Shown here in pieces: positions 14,749-23,404 of a DNA stretch of 64,000 nt. Under the pieces are notes generated by a model. It was not told the DNA's origin. It searched no databases and saw nothing but the letters and a program-made list of their open reading frames with translations. Location of the stretch: NCBI RefSeq assembly GCF_002074055.1, contig NZ_CP014619.1:3195002-3259001 (forward strand), given 5' to 3'. The first letter of the stretch is position 1. Each line of letters begins with the position of its first letter. Position numbers and translations under genes: made by a program. This stretch comes from Frondihabitans sp. 762G35. GTDB taxonomy: Bacteria; Actinomycetota; Actinomycetes; Actinomycetales; Microbacteriaceae.

Positions 14749-17534
14749 GATTCGACGTGAACGGCGAGCCGCTCGAGACCGAGGTGCTGCCCGGTCAGGT
14801 GCTGCGGACGGTCCTCCGGGAGAACGCCCACTTCGAGGTGAAGAAGGGCTGCGACGCGGGCGACTGCGGTGCGTGCTCGGTCCTCGTGGACGGCGAGCCC
14901 GTGCACTCGTGCATCTACCCGGCGCACCGCCTGGAGGGCCGCAGCGTCACGACCGTCTCGGGGCTCGGGACCCCGGAGCACCCGCACCCGCTCCAGCAGG
15001 CCTTCGTCGACGCTGCGGGGATGCAGTGCGGCTTCTGCACCGCGGGCATGATCGTGACGGCGTCGACGTTCACGGCCGACGACGTCGACGACCTGCCACG
15101 CCTGCTCAAGGGGAACCTCTGCCGGTGCACCGGGTACCGGTCGGTGCGCGACGCGATCTGCGGGGTGACGAACACCGTGACTCCTGCCGCCGGAGAGGCC
15201 GCCGGCCGCTCGGTCGGGGCGCCCGCCGCGATGCGGGTGGCGACCGGGCGCGAGGAGTACACGCTCGACTTCACGACGCCCACGAAGCTGCTGCACCTCG
15301 CCGTGCTCAAGAGCCCCCATGCGCACGCGCGCATCACGGCGATCGACACCGCGGAGGCCGAGGCCCTCGACGGCGTGCGCGTCGTGTTCACGCACCGCGA
15401 CTCTCCGACGACGCTGTTCTCGACCGGGCGGCACGAGAGCCGCGACGACGACCCGGACGACACGCTCGTCCTCGACCCGGTTCTGCGGTTCCGGGGCCAG
15501 CGGGTCGCCGCCGTCGTGGCGGACTCGGTGCGCATCGCGGAGAACGCGCTCGCCCTGATCCGGGTCGAGTACGAGGTGCTCCCCGCCGTCTTCGACCCGG
15601 CCCTCGCCCGCGAGCCCGGCGCACCCCTCGTGCACGGCGAGAAGGGGCAGGAGTCCCGCATCTCCGAGCCGCACCGCAACGTCGTCGCCCAGATGCACGG
15701 CGAGACCGGAGACGTCGACGCCGCACTCGCGACGAGCGCCGCGACCGTCGAGGGCGTCTGGCAGACCCAGCGCGTCACGCACGCGGCCCTCGAGACGCAC
15801 GCCGCCCGCGGCTGGCTCGACGACGCCGGGCGGCTCGTCCTCCGGACCTCGACGCAGGTGCCCTTCCTCGTCCGCGACGAGATCTGCCACATCTTCGGCC
15901 TGGAGACGGACCGCGTGCGCGTGGTCGCGGCGCGGGTCGGCGGCGGCTTCGGCGGCAAGCAGGAGCTCCTGACCGAAGACCTGGTGACCATGGCCGTCCT
16001 CGCGACGGGCTCCCCCGTGCAGTACGAGTTCACCCGCGACGACGAGTTCACGATCGCGCCGGTTCGCCACCCCATGCGCGTCGGCGTGCGGGTCGGCGCG
16101 GACGCCGACGGGACGCTCACCGCCCTCGCTGTGGACGAGCTGATGGACACCGGCGCCTACGGCAACCACGGGATCGGCGTCATGTTCCACAGCGTGCACG
16201 AGTCGGTCTCGGTCTACCGGGCGCCGAACAAGCGCGTGGACGCGGAGTCGGTGTACACGAACAATCCGCCGTCGGGCGCGTTCCGCGGCTACGGCCTCGG
16301 CCAGGTGATCTTCGCCGTCGAGTCCGCCCTGGACGAGCTCGCCCGCAAGCTCGGTATCGACCCGTTCGAGCTCCGGCGGCGCAACGTCGTCCGCCCCGGC
16401 GACCACATGACCGTCGTCGATCCCGACGAGGAGAGCGACCTCCTCTACGGCAGCTACGGCCTCGACCAGTGCCTCGACCTCGTCGAAGAGGCCCTCGCCT
16501 CTCCCGCGCCGGCGTCGACGGCCGGACCCCTCGGCGACCCGGTCGCTCCGACCGGCCCCACCTGGCGGGTGGGCACCGGCATGGCCATGGCCATGATCGC
16601 GACCATGCCGCCGCGCGGCCACTTCGCCGACACGACGGTCGAGCTGCTCCCGTCGGGCGACTACGCCATCGGGGTCGGCACGGCCGAGTTCGGCAACGGC
16701 ACCACCACCGTGCACGGGCAGCTCGTCGCCACCGCTCTCGGGACGACGCCCGACCGGGTGATCATCCACCAGTCCGACACCGACGTCGCCCGCTACGACA
16801 CGGGCGCCTTCGGCTCCGCCGGCGTCGTCGTCGCGGGGAAGGCGCTGCACGCGGCCTCGCTGAAACTGCGCGCCGCGATGGTGGCCCGGGCGAGCGCGAT
16901 CGTGACCGGTGTCGGCGACGTGGCGCAGGATCCTGCGGTCCCGACCTCGACGGCGGTGGCCGTGGGCGAGGCGGTGCCGGGCGGTGTCCTCGTGCCGGCC
17001 GGGCCCTGGGGCGAGGAGCGCCTCGTCACCCCCGCGGAGCTGCTCAGCGGCGGACCGCTCGTGGCGGACGGCAGCCACGACGGGACACCGCGCTCCGTGG
17101 CGTTCAACGTGCACGGGTTCCGCGTCGCGGTCGACACGGCCACGGGCGAGGTGCGGATCCTGCGGTCCGTCCAGGCGGCCGATGCGGGCACGGTGCTGAA
17201 CCCGGAGCAGCTGCGCGGCCAGGTCGAGGGCGGCACGGCCCAGGCGATCGGCACGGCCCTCTACGAGGAGGTCATGCTCGACGGCGCGGGGACGGTGACG
17301 ACGCCCGCGTTCCGGAACTATCGGACGCCGAAGTTCTCCGACCTGCCGGTGACCGAGGTCCACTTCGCCGAGACGCACGACGCGCTCGGTCCGCTCGGCG
17401 CGAAGAGCATGAGCGAGGCCCCCTACAACCCCGTGGCTCCGGCCCTCGCGAACGCGATCCGCGACGCGATCGGCGTGCGCCAGCACGAGCTGCCGATGTC
17501 GCGCGACCGGGTCTGGCGGTCGCTGCAGGCCTGA
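14745..17534 (+). CDS. xdhA: xanthine dehydrogenase, fused 2Fe-2S and molybdopterin subunit
   Basis: A 929-residue protein. Residues 1-145 hold both [2Fe-2S] sites (KGCDAGDCGACS with HSC, then MQCGFCTAGM and GNLCRCTGYR). The rest is the Mo-cofactor domain: GRHESRDDDP region, VGGGFGGKQELL, SGAFRGYGLGQ with the substrate-binding Arg, and late GPLGAKSMSEAPYNP with the catalytic Glu. In many bacteria the FeS domain is a separate ~160-residue subunit; here it is fused in front of the Mo domain and the FAD domain is separate. It oxidises hypoxanthine/xanthine to urate. The C-terminus is complete. Confidence 0.93.
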   Translation: MRFDVNGEPLETEVLPGQVLRTVLRENAHFEVKKGCDAGDCGACSVLVDGEPVHSCIYPAHRLEGRSVTTVSGLGTPEHPHPLQQAFVDAAGMQCGFCTAGMIVTASTFTADDVDDLPRLLKGNLCRCTGYRSVRDAICGVTNTVTPAAGEAAGRSVGAPAAMRVATGREEYTLDFTTPTKLLHLAVLKSPHAHARITAIDTAEAEALDGVRVVFTHRDSPTTLFSTGRHESRDDDPDDTLVLDPVLRFRGQRVAAVVADSVRIAENALALIRVEYEVLPAVFDPALAREPGAPLVHGEKGQESRISEPHRNVVAQMHGETGDVDAALATSAATVEGVWQTQRVTHAALETHAARGWLDDAGRLVLRTSTQVPFLVRDEICHIFGLETDRVRVVAARVGGGFGGKQELLTEDLVTMAVLATGSPVQYEFTRDDEFTIAPVRHPMRVGVRVGADADGTLTALAVDELMDTGAYGNHGIGVMFHSVHESVSVYRAPNKRVDAESVYTNNPPSGAFRGYGLGQVIFAVESALDELARKLGIDPFELRRRNVVRPGDHMTVVDPDEESDLLYGSYGLDQCLDLVEEALASPAPASTAGPLGDPVAPTGPTWRVGTGMAMAMIATMPPRGHFADTTVELLPSGDYAIGVGTAEFGNGTTTVHGQLVATALGTTPDRVIIHQSDTDVARYDTGAFGSAGVVVAGKALHAASLKLRAAMVARASAIVTGVGDVAQDPAVPTSTAVAVGEAVPGGVLVPAGPWGEERLVTPAELLSGGPLVADGSHDGTPRSVAFNVHGFRVAVDTATGEVRILRSVQAADAGTVLNPEQLRGQVEGGTAQAIGTALYEEVMLDGAGTVTTPAFRNYRTPKFSDLPVTEVHFAETHDALGPLGAKSMSEAPYNPVAPALANAIRDAIGVRQHELPMSRDRVWRSLQA

Positions 17535-17570
17535 GCCGCCCCGAGGTGCGACGACAGGGCCGACCGCGAC

Positions 17571-18956
17571 CTACCTCAGTCGGGCGAGGAGGCCGCGGAT
17601 CAAGCGGTACTTCCGGTCGCTGAACGGCGGATAGACGAGGGCGGCGGTGTCCGGCTTCAGCGGCTTGTCGAGCACGGCCTTCTCGTGGCTGAAGACGGCG
17701 ACGCTGCGTTCGCCGTGGTAGGCCCCCGTGCCGCTCTCGCCGACGCCGCCGAACGGCAGACCGTCGACGAGCAGGTGCATCGAGGGAATCCCGAACGCGA
17801 CGGCGCCCGACGACGTCTCCCGGAGGAGCTTCTGCCGTGCTCGCTTGGACGACGTGAAGGCGTAGAGGGCCAGCGGCTTGTCGCCGGCGTTGATGATGCG
17901 GATCGCCTCCTCCACTCCGGACACCGGGATCGTAGGGAGGATCGGGCCGAAGATCTCCTCCCGCATGGAGGGCGACCCGGTGGTGACTCCGACCAGGACC
18001 GTCGGGGCGATGTAGCGGTCGTCCCGGTCCGAGCCGCCGCCGACGGCCGCGTTCTCGTCGCGCAGGAGACCGACCAACCGGTCGAACTGCGCGTCGTTGA
18101 CGATCCGGCCGTAGCTGCCGCTCTCGCGGGGATCCCGGCCGTAGAACTCCTCGACCGCCTCGCCGAGCAGCTCGACGAAGCGCGCGTGGACGGAGCTCTC
18201 GACGAGGAGGTAGTCGGGAGCCACGCAGGTCTGGCCGGCGTTCATGAACTTGCCCCAGGCCACCCGTCGGGCGGCGACCCGCAGGTCGACCGTCGAATCG
18301 ACGTAGACGGGCGACTTCCCGCCGAGCTCCAGCGTCACGGGGGTCAGGTGGGCGACGGCGGCGCTCATCACGATCCGGCCGACCCTCCCGTTTCCCGTGT
18401 AGAAGATGTGGTCGAATCGCTCGGCCAGGAGCCGGGTCGTCTCGTCGACTCCCCCCTCGACCACGGCCACCACCCGCGGGTCGAGGTAGACGGGGATCAG
18501 CGTCGCGAGGAGCTCGGACGTCGCGGGTGCCAGCTCGCTGGGTTTCAGCACGACGGTGTTCCCGGCGGCCAGGGCGCCGATGAGGGGCACGAGGGTCAGT
18601 TGGATCGGGTAGTTCCACGGCGCGATGATGAGGACGACGCCGAGGGGCTCGCGGATGACCCTGCTCGACGCGGGGGCGACGATCAGCGGCGTCCGGACGG
18701 CGTGGGGCCGCAGCCACCGTCGCAGGTGGCGCACAGTGTGGTCGATCTCGGCGACGACCACCCCGATCTCCGTCAGCTGCGACTCGGCCGCGTTCTTGCC
18801 GAGGTCCTTCGCGAGAGCCGCCTCGACGACGGCGCCGTTGTCGACCAGAAGGGCCCGGAGCCGCGCGAGCTGCTCGAGCCGCTTCGCCACCGGGCGGTTG
18901 CTCCCCGAGCGAAAAGAATCGCGCAGGTCTCCGACGACGGTCTCGATGTCCACCAT
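17571..18956 (-). CDS. aldehyde dehydrogenase
   Basis: A 461-residue protein, full-length class-3-like aldehyde dehydrogenase. Marks: IAPWNYPIQLTLVPLIGALA near residue 113, LELGGKSPVYVD with the active Glu, the catalytic Cys in NAGQTCVAPDYLLV, and EEIFGPILP. The hydrophobic C-terminus (LVYPPF..RKYRLIRGLL) is as in membrane-associated fatty aldehyde dehydrogenases. The ATG at 18956 precedes MVDIETVV. It stands convergent to XDH and 32 bp behind xdhC, and its place in purine breakdown is not obvious. Confidence 0.9.
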   Translation of the reverse strand: MVDIETVVGDLRDSFRSGSNRPVAKRLEQLARLRALLVDNGAVVEAALAKDLGKNAAESQLTEIGVVVAEIDHTVRHLRRWLRPHAVRTPLIVAPASSRVIREPLGVVLIIAPWNYPIQLTLVPLIGALAAGNTVVLKPSELAPATSELLATLIPVYLDPRVVAVVEGGVDETTRLLAERFDHIFYTGNGRVGRIVMSAAVAHLTPVTLELGGKSPVYVDSTVDLRVAARRVAWGKFMNAGQTCVAPDYLLVESSVHARFVELLGEAVEEFYGRDPRESGSYGRIVNDAQFDRLVGLLRDENAAVGGGSDRDDRYIAPTVLVGVTTGSPSMREEIFGPILPTIPVSGVEEAIRIINAGDKPLALYAFTSSKRARQKLLRETSSGAVAFGIPSMHLLVDGLPFGGVGESGTGAYHGERSVAVFSHEKAVLDKPLKPDTAALVYPPFSDRKYRLIRGLLARLR

Positions 18957-18988
18957 GGCGCGTCCTTCCGTGACGGTCAGTACAGAGG

Positions 18989-20044
18989 CTATGCCTCCAC
19001 GGACGTCACGGCGACACCCTCCGCCGGTCGCCGATGGATGGCCCCGCGCGTCTCGGTGAGCGGTCGGCCGGTGGCCCCCGTGCGCGCCGCGACGACCTCG
19101 GCGAGGATCGCGATCGCCGTCTCCTCCGGCGTCGACGCCCCGAGGTCGAGGCCGATGGGCGACCGGAGCCGCGCGAGGTCCGGCTCCGGCACGCCCCGCT
19201 CCCGCAGGGAGGCCATCCGGCGATCGTGCGTCCGCCTCGACCCCATCGCCCCGACGAAGCACGCGGGCGAGGCCAGCGCCACGGCGATCGCCTCGGCGTC
19301 GAACCGCGCGTCGTGCGACAGCACCGCGACGACCGAGCGGGCGTCGAGGCCGAGGGCGGGCAGGATGCGCTGCGGCCACCCGACGACGACCGCCGCCCCC
19401 GGGAACCGCTCGGGAGTGGCGAACAGCGAGCGCGGGTCGACCACGGTCACGCGGTAGCCGAGCACGGCCGCGGCCGCGGCGAGCGCCGTCGAGAACTCCA
19501 TGGCGCCGAGGATCACGAAGTGCGGCTTCGCCGCCAGCACCTCGAAGAAGACCTCCACCCGCTCGCCGTCGCAGTCGATCAGGGCGAGACCGGTCTCGCC
19601 GAGGGCGACGCGGGCGGCGAGTTCGGAGGCGACCCGCGGCTCCTGCGCGTCGGGCACGACCCCGTCGACGACCACGGCCACCCCGGCGGGTCGGCCGGAC
19701 GCCGCCAGGCGCAGAGCGGGGATCGCAGGATGCCCGGCGGAGACCCGCTCGACCCGGATGCGGAGCTGACCACCGCAGGTGAGCCCCACGCCGAACGCGG
19801 TCTCGTCGTCGACGCCGTACTCGACGGTCTGCGGCTGCCCGTCGGCGAGGACCTCCTCGGCCACCGCCACGACCGCCGCCTCGACGCAGCCGCCGGCGAT
19901 GCTGCCGATCACGGAGTCGCCGTCGTAGGCCATCGAGGTGCCGACGGTCCGCGGCGCGCTGCCGTCGATCGACACGGCGGTGGCGACCGCGAGGACCACT
20001 CCCGCGTCGAGCGCTGTGAGGAGTCGATCGGCGATCTCGAGCAT
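18989..20044 (-). CDS. xdhC: XdhC-family xanthine dehydrogenase maturation factor
   Basis: A 351-residue protein. The N-terminal XdhC/CoxI domain shows ATAVSIDGSAPRTVGTSM and GSIAGGCVEAAV. The C-terminal Rossmann-like domain shows HFVILGAMEFSTALAAAAA and GAMGSRRTHDRR. XdhC sulfurates and inserts the molybdenum cofactor into XDH. The ATG at 20044 (MLEIADRLL) fits the family; an ATG six codons earlier is possible. It is divergent from allantoinase, with a GlnR-type box between the two starts. Confidence 0.93.
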   Translation of the reverse strand: MLEIADRLLTALDAGVVLAVATAVSIDGSAPRTVGTSMAYDGDSVIGSIAGGCVEAAVVAVAEEVLADGQPQTVEYGVDDETAFGVGLTCGGQLRIRVERVSAGHPAIPALRLAASGRPAGVAVVVDGVVPDAQEPRVASELAARVALGETGLALIDCDGERVEVFFEVLAAKPHFVILGAMEFSTALAAAAAVLGYRVTVVDPRSLFATPERFPGAAVVVGWPQRILPALGLDARSVVAVLSHDARFDAEAIAVALASPACFVGAMGSRRTHDRRMASLRERGVPEPDLARLRSPIGLDLGASTPEETAIAILAEVVAARTGATGRPLTETRGAIHRRPAEGVAVTSVEA

Positions 20045-20066
20045 GATCCCAGCGTCGCACATCCGC

Positions 20067-20082
20067 GTTTCGCGAGCGTTAC
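20067..20082. promoter_or_regulatory. GlnR-type box between xdhC and allantoinase
   Basis: GTTTC-N6-GTTAC on plus, i.e. GTAAC-GCTCGC-GAAAC on minus. This is a perfect pair of GlnR half-sites with the 11-bp period. It is 23 bp from the xdhC ATG and 52 bp from the allB GTG, so it could serve both. Confidence 0.65.
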
Positions 20083-20133
20083 GGTTCGTGCCACCGCGGT
20101 GTTCCGCGGCCGTGGAACCCGTAAAATCGGGGT

Positions 20134-21471
20134 GTGCCCCCGAGCCCCGAGCAAGTCCTCGACACCGTGTTCCGTGCCCGCCGAGTCCTTATCGACGGCG
20201 CCTTCCGGGAGGCCTCGGTGGCGGTGCGAGACGGGGTCGTCGTCCACCTCGGCACCTTCGACGAACCGCTCGACAGCGCCGACGAGGTCACCCTCGACGA
20301 CGACAGCGTGCTCGTCCCCGGCATCGTCGACACGCACGTGCACGTCAACGAGCCCGGCCGGACCGACTGGGAGGGCTTCGCTTCCGCCACGCGGGCCGCG
20401 GCGCGCGGGGGCGTGACGACGCTCATCGACATGCCGCTCAACAGCATCCCGCCGACGACGACCGTCGAGGCGCTCGACCTCAAGCGGGCGGCGGCGGCCC
20501 CGCAGTCCGTCGTCGACGTCGGCTTCTGGGGCGGGGCGATCCCGTCGTCGCTCGGTCACCTGCGCGCCCTCCACGACGCCGGGGTCTTCGGATTCAAGGC
20601 GTTCCTCTCGCCCTCCGGCGTCGACGAGTTCCCGCACCTGTCGACCGAGCAGCTCCGGGCGGCCCTCGCCGAGGTCGCGGCCTTCGACGGCCTGCTGATC
20701 GTCCACGCCGAGGACCCCGACCGGCTCGACGAGGCACCCGAGGCCTCCGGCACCTCGTACGGCGCGTTCGTGCGCTCGCGGCCCGAGGCCGTCGAGCAGT
20801 CGGCGATCGAGCACGTGATCGACGGGATCCGCGAGACCGGCGCGCGCGCCCACATCCTGCACCTCTCGTCCGCGTCGGCGCTGCCCGCGATCCGCGCCGC
20901 CAAGGCCGAGGGGCTGCGCCTCACCGTCGAGACCTGCCCGCACTACCTCTCCTTCGACGAGGAGCACATCCCCGACGGCGCCACGCAGTACAAGTGCTGC
21001 CCGCCGATCCGCGACGCCCGCAACCGGGAGCTCCTCTGGGAGGCGCTCGTCGACGGCACCATCGACCTCGTCGCCTCCGACCACTCCCCCTCCACCGCCG
21101 CCCTGAAATTCGCGGGCGACGGCGACTTCGATCTCGCCTGGGGCGGTATCTCCGGACTCGAGCTCGCGTTCCGCGCCGTCTGGACCGGCGCCCGTCACCG
21201 CTCGATCCCGCTCGAGCGCGTCGTCGACTGGATGTCGCGCGCGACCGCCGACTTCATCGGGCTCCGCGACCGGGGCAGGATCGAGGTGGGTGCGCGGGCC
21301 GACCTCGTCGTCTTCCGCCCCGACGAGGCGTTCACCGTCGACGCGGGTCTCCTCGCGCACAAGAATCCGGTCAGCGCGTTCGACGGCTCGCAGCTCTTCG
21401 GCGCGGACGTCCGCACGTGGCTCCGCGGGCGTCCCGTGGGTGCGCCCGCGACGCTCCTCCGGCGCCCCTAG
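20134..21471 (+). CDS. allB: allantoinase
   Basis: A 445-residue amidohydrolase from a GTG start. Metal site: GIVDTHVHVNEPGRTDWEGF (first two His), carbamylated Lys in FGFKAFLSPSGVDEF, later His in LIVHAED and HILHLSSASAL, and the Asp in ASDHSP. The motifs are allantoinase-like (NEPGRTDWEGF), not dihydroorotase. It opens S-allantoin to allantoate. It continues the route from the uricase block and precedes allantoate amidohydrolase. Confidence 0.95.
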   Translation: MPPSPEQVLDTVFRARRVLIDGAFREASVAVRDGVVVHLGTFDEPLDSADEVTLDDDSVLVPGIVDTHVHVNEPGRTDWEGFASATRAAARGGVTTLIDMPLNSIPPTTTVEALDLKRAAAAPQSVVDVGFWGGAIPSSLGHLRALHDAGVFGFKAFLSPSGVDEFPHLSTEQLRAALAEVAAFDGLLIVHAEDPDRLDEAPEASGTSYGAFVRSRPEAVEQSAIEHVIDGIRETGARAHILHLSSASALPAIRAAKAEGLRLTVETCPHYLSFDEEHIPDGATQYKCCPPIRDARNRELLWEALVDGTIDLVASDHSPSTAALKFAGDGDFDLAWGGISGLELAFRAVWTGARHRSIPLERVVDWMSRATADFIGLRDRGRIEVGARADLVVFRPDEAFTVDAGLLAHKNPVSAFDGSQLFGADVRTWLRGRPVGAPATLLRRP

Positions 21472-21480
21472 CGACGCGCC

Positions 21481-21500
21481 CGGTATCACGCCCGATACCG
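21481..21500. promoter_or_regulatory. perfect 7-bp inverted repeat after allB
   Basis: CGGTATC (21481-21487), six-base gap, GATACCG (21494-21500). It begins 10 bp after the allB stop and 152 bp before the stress-gene set, so it could be an allB terminator stem or an operator for the downstream genes. It has no U-tract. Confidence 0.4.
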
Positions 21501-21651
21501 CGTCCGCACCGCTCCCCGCCAGCGCCGAATGGCCGCGGAGCGAGTCCGGAGTGGCGCTAGAGGCCGGATTCCGTGACGATCGGGCTTCGGATCGCGTCTC
21601 ACGAGTGGGCACGGACGCACACGCATCCTGCCCCCACCGAAGGAGAACGCC

Positions 21652-21873
21652 ATGCGCACCAAGATCATCGTCGTCGGCCTCGTCGCCGCCGTCATCTACT
21701 TCCGCGGGGCCCGTTCGCACCGCCCCGTCAAGGGCAAGCAGCCGGAGACGCTCCGTCACCAGGTCGAGCGCCTCTGGAACGACCCGAAGGCGGCGAAGAG
21801 CCGCAAGAAGCTGGCCAAGAAGGTCGCCGACTCGGCCGCCGACCGGCTCAAGCAGGCCCGCAAGGCCGTCTGA
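21652..21873 (+). CDS. small basic membrane protein, possible stress protein
   Basis: A 73-residue protein. One transmembrane helix at residues 4-18 (IIVVGLVAAVIYF) is followed by a Lys/Arg-rich, likely helical cytoplasmic tail (KSRKKLAKKVADSAADRLKQ). A clear ribosome site (GAAGGAGAA) precedes the ATG. I recognise no family, although it recalls YtxH-like proteins. It heads a set of three small genes of envelope-stress type on the same strand. Confidence 0.65.
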   Translation: MRTKIIVVGLVAAVIYFRGARSHRPVKGKQPETLRHQVERLWNDPKAAKSRKKLAKKVADSAADRLKQARKAV

Positions 21874-21905
21874 CGCCGCCCACCCCACCGAACCAGGAGA
21901 ACACC

Positions 21906-22313
21906 GTGAACGACAAATCCCCCCTCGACAAGATCAAGAGCACCCTGTCGGACGCCGCCGACACCGTCCGGGACACCGCCTCCGACGCCGCCGACACCGC
22001 GAAGGACGCCGCGCACGACGCGAAGCACTCGGCCCGCGACGCGAAGGGCACCGCTGCGGACGCCGTCGACGACGCGAAGGACACCCTCTCGGACGCCGCC
22101 CACGACGCGAAGAAGAAGGTCGAGAAGGGCGCCGATCGCGCCTCCGACCAGCTCGACGATCTCCGTCGCACGTCGCCCGCCGACGACCTCGAGAAGTCGG
22201 CGAAGGACGCCCGCTCGTTCCTCGCCAAGCAGCACGACAAGCACCCGGTGGCGGCCCTGATCCTGGTCGGCCTGATCGGCATTCTCATCGGCCGCGGTCT
22301 GAACCGCCGCTAG
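21906..22313 (+). CDS. LEA/ElaB-like helical membrane-tethered protein
   Basis: A 135-residue protein from a GTG with ribosome site AGGAGA. Residues 8-75 are built of imperfect 11-residue or near-heptad units of D-A-A-x-D/K type (DAADTVRDTASDAADTAKD), as in LEA and apolipoprotein-like helices. The C-terminus HPVAALILVGLIGILIGRGL plus NRR is like the ElaB/YqjD membrane anchor. These traits suggest a ribosome- or membrane-associated desiccation/stationary-phase protein. Function is inferred from composition only. Confidence 0.7.
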   Translation: MNDKSPLDKIKSTLSDAADTVRDTASDAADTAKDAAHDAKHSARDAKGTAADAVDDAKDTLSDAAHDAKKKVEKGADRASDQLDDLRRTSPADDLEKSAKDARSFLAKQHDKHPVAALILVGLIGILIGRGLNRR

Positions 22314-22387
22314 CCTCGCACCACCGCGGGCCCCGACCGGGACTCGCCCCAGCAACCTGTACCCGACCACTCTGAACGGAGTCCCCC

Positions 22388-22549
22388 GTGGGCAAGATCC
22401 TCCTCATCGTCCTGTGCTTCTTCCTCCCCTTCCTCGCCGTCCTGCTGAAGGAGGGCCCCAGCATCCGCGTCCTCTGGGCGTTCCTGCTACAGCTTCTCGG
22501 CCACGTTCCGGGCGTGATCTACGGCATCTACCGCGTCACCCGGAGCTAG
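22388..22549 (+). CDS. Pmp3/YqaE-family small membrane protein
   Basis: A 53-residue protein from a GTG, preceded by ACGGAG. Two hydrophobic helices match the Pmp3/YqaE/UPF0057 pattern: LCFFLPFLAVLLKEG, then WAFLLQLLGHVPGVIYGIYR. Family members are plasma-membrane stress proteins induced by cold, salt or envelope damage. It lies 74 bp after the LEA-like gene in the same direction, forming a coherent small stress set. The call rests on the GHVPGVIYGIY block, which is very characteristic. Confidence 0.85.
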   Translation: MGKILLIVLCFFLPFLAVLLKEGPSIRVLWAFLLQLLGHVPGVIYGIYRVTRS

Positions 22550-22561
22550 AGCGGAGACGCG

Positions 22562-23404
22562 TCACTCCAACTCCTGGAGCGCCGCGTACACCGTGGTGAT
22601 CTGCGCGATGCGCGATCGCGACGACGCTCCCGGAGTCGCGGCCAGCACGGCGCCGGCGAGCAGACTCGCGAGGCTCATCGCCGCCGCGTAGCTGTCGAAG
22701 GGCGTCACGCCGTCGACCGGGCAGACGAGCAGGGTGACCGCAGGAGGCACGGACCGCAGCGACGGGTCGGCCAGCACGATCACCGGCACACCCCGCTCGA
22801 CGAGCGCCCCCACCATCCCGGGGAAGCCCGCGGGCCGACGCCGGAACCCGGCGACGACGACCACGTCGCGCGCGTCGAGTCCGACGAGTTCCTCCCCGAC
22901 CGACTGACCCGGTTGCGGTGCGATCCGCACGCGCGGCCGCGCCTGCGCGAGCTGCTGCCGCAGGTGGAGCGCCACGGGGTAGCCGTTGCGGAACCCGACC
23001 ACGACCACCTCCCGAGCCGAGGCGATCGCGGCGGCGGCCGCCTCCAGGCGTCCGCCGCCCAGTCCGTCGAGCAGGCGGTCGAGGTTCGCTCTCTCCTGGG
23101 CCGCGTGACGGGCGAGATCGCCGGAGCCGCGGTGCGGGCCGACCGGGACCCCGCGACTCCGGGAGGCGCGCGCCTGCTCCCGCACCTCGCTCGCGTCCGC
23201 GAAGCCGAGGCGGCGGAAGAGCCGGGACACCGTCGCCTTGGAGACGCCGCTGCTCTCGGCGATCTCGGTCGCCGAGTAGACCGCGAGATCGTCGAGGTGC
23301 TCCAGGATGAAGTCCGCGGCGGCCCGCTCCCGCGGCGTCAGCCCGGAGTAGTCGGCGTCGATCCTCTCGTGGATGCCCCGGGAGGCATCCGGGTCGTCGC
23401 TCAC
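22562..23404 (-). CDS. RpiR/MurR-family regulator of allantoate genes
   Basis: A 280-residue protein from a GTG that overlaps the allantoate amidohydrolase stop (GTGA). The N-terminal RpiR HTH shows LTPRERAAADFILEHLDDLA and SGVSKATVSRLFRRLGF. The C-terminal SIS domain shows REVVVVGFRNGYPVALHL and VVVVAGFRRRP. SIS domains usually bind phosphosugars, but RpiR proteins inside purine and allantoin operons respond to pathway compounds. It is the last gene of the pucG-allC-rpiR operon, so it probably acts as local regulator. The ligand is unknown. Confidence 0.85.
   Translation of the reverse strand: MSDDPDASRGIHERIDADYSGLTPRERAAADFILEHLDDLAVYSATEIAESSGVSKATVSRLFRRLGFADASEVREQARASRSRGVPVGPHRGSGDLARHAAQERANLDRLLDGLGGGRLEAAAAAIASAREVVVVGFRNGYPVALHLRQQLAQARPRVRIAPQPGQSVGEELVGLDARDVVVVAGFRRRPAGFPGMVGALVERGVPVIVLADPSLRSVPPAVTLLVCPVDGVTPFDSYAAAMSLASLLAGAVLAATPGASSRSRIAQITTVYAALQELE

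Noticed and set aside
13944-17486. 1180-residue open frame on the minus strand opposite xanthine dehydrogenase
   Set aside because: A GC-rich antisense shadow of clear xdh genes; low-complexity Arg/Gly/Asp composition and no domain.
22562-23404. Assigning the GTTTC/GTTAC sites to the local RpiR regulator instead of GlnR
   Set aside because: The 11-bp spaced direct half-sites match GlnR closely and also occur before genes far from rpiR; RpiR sites are usually inverted repeats.
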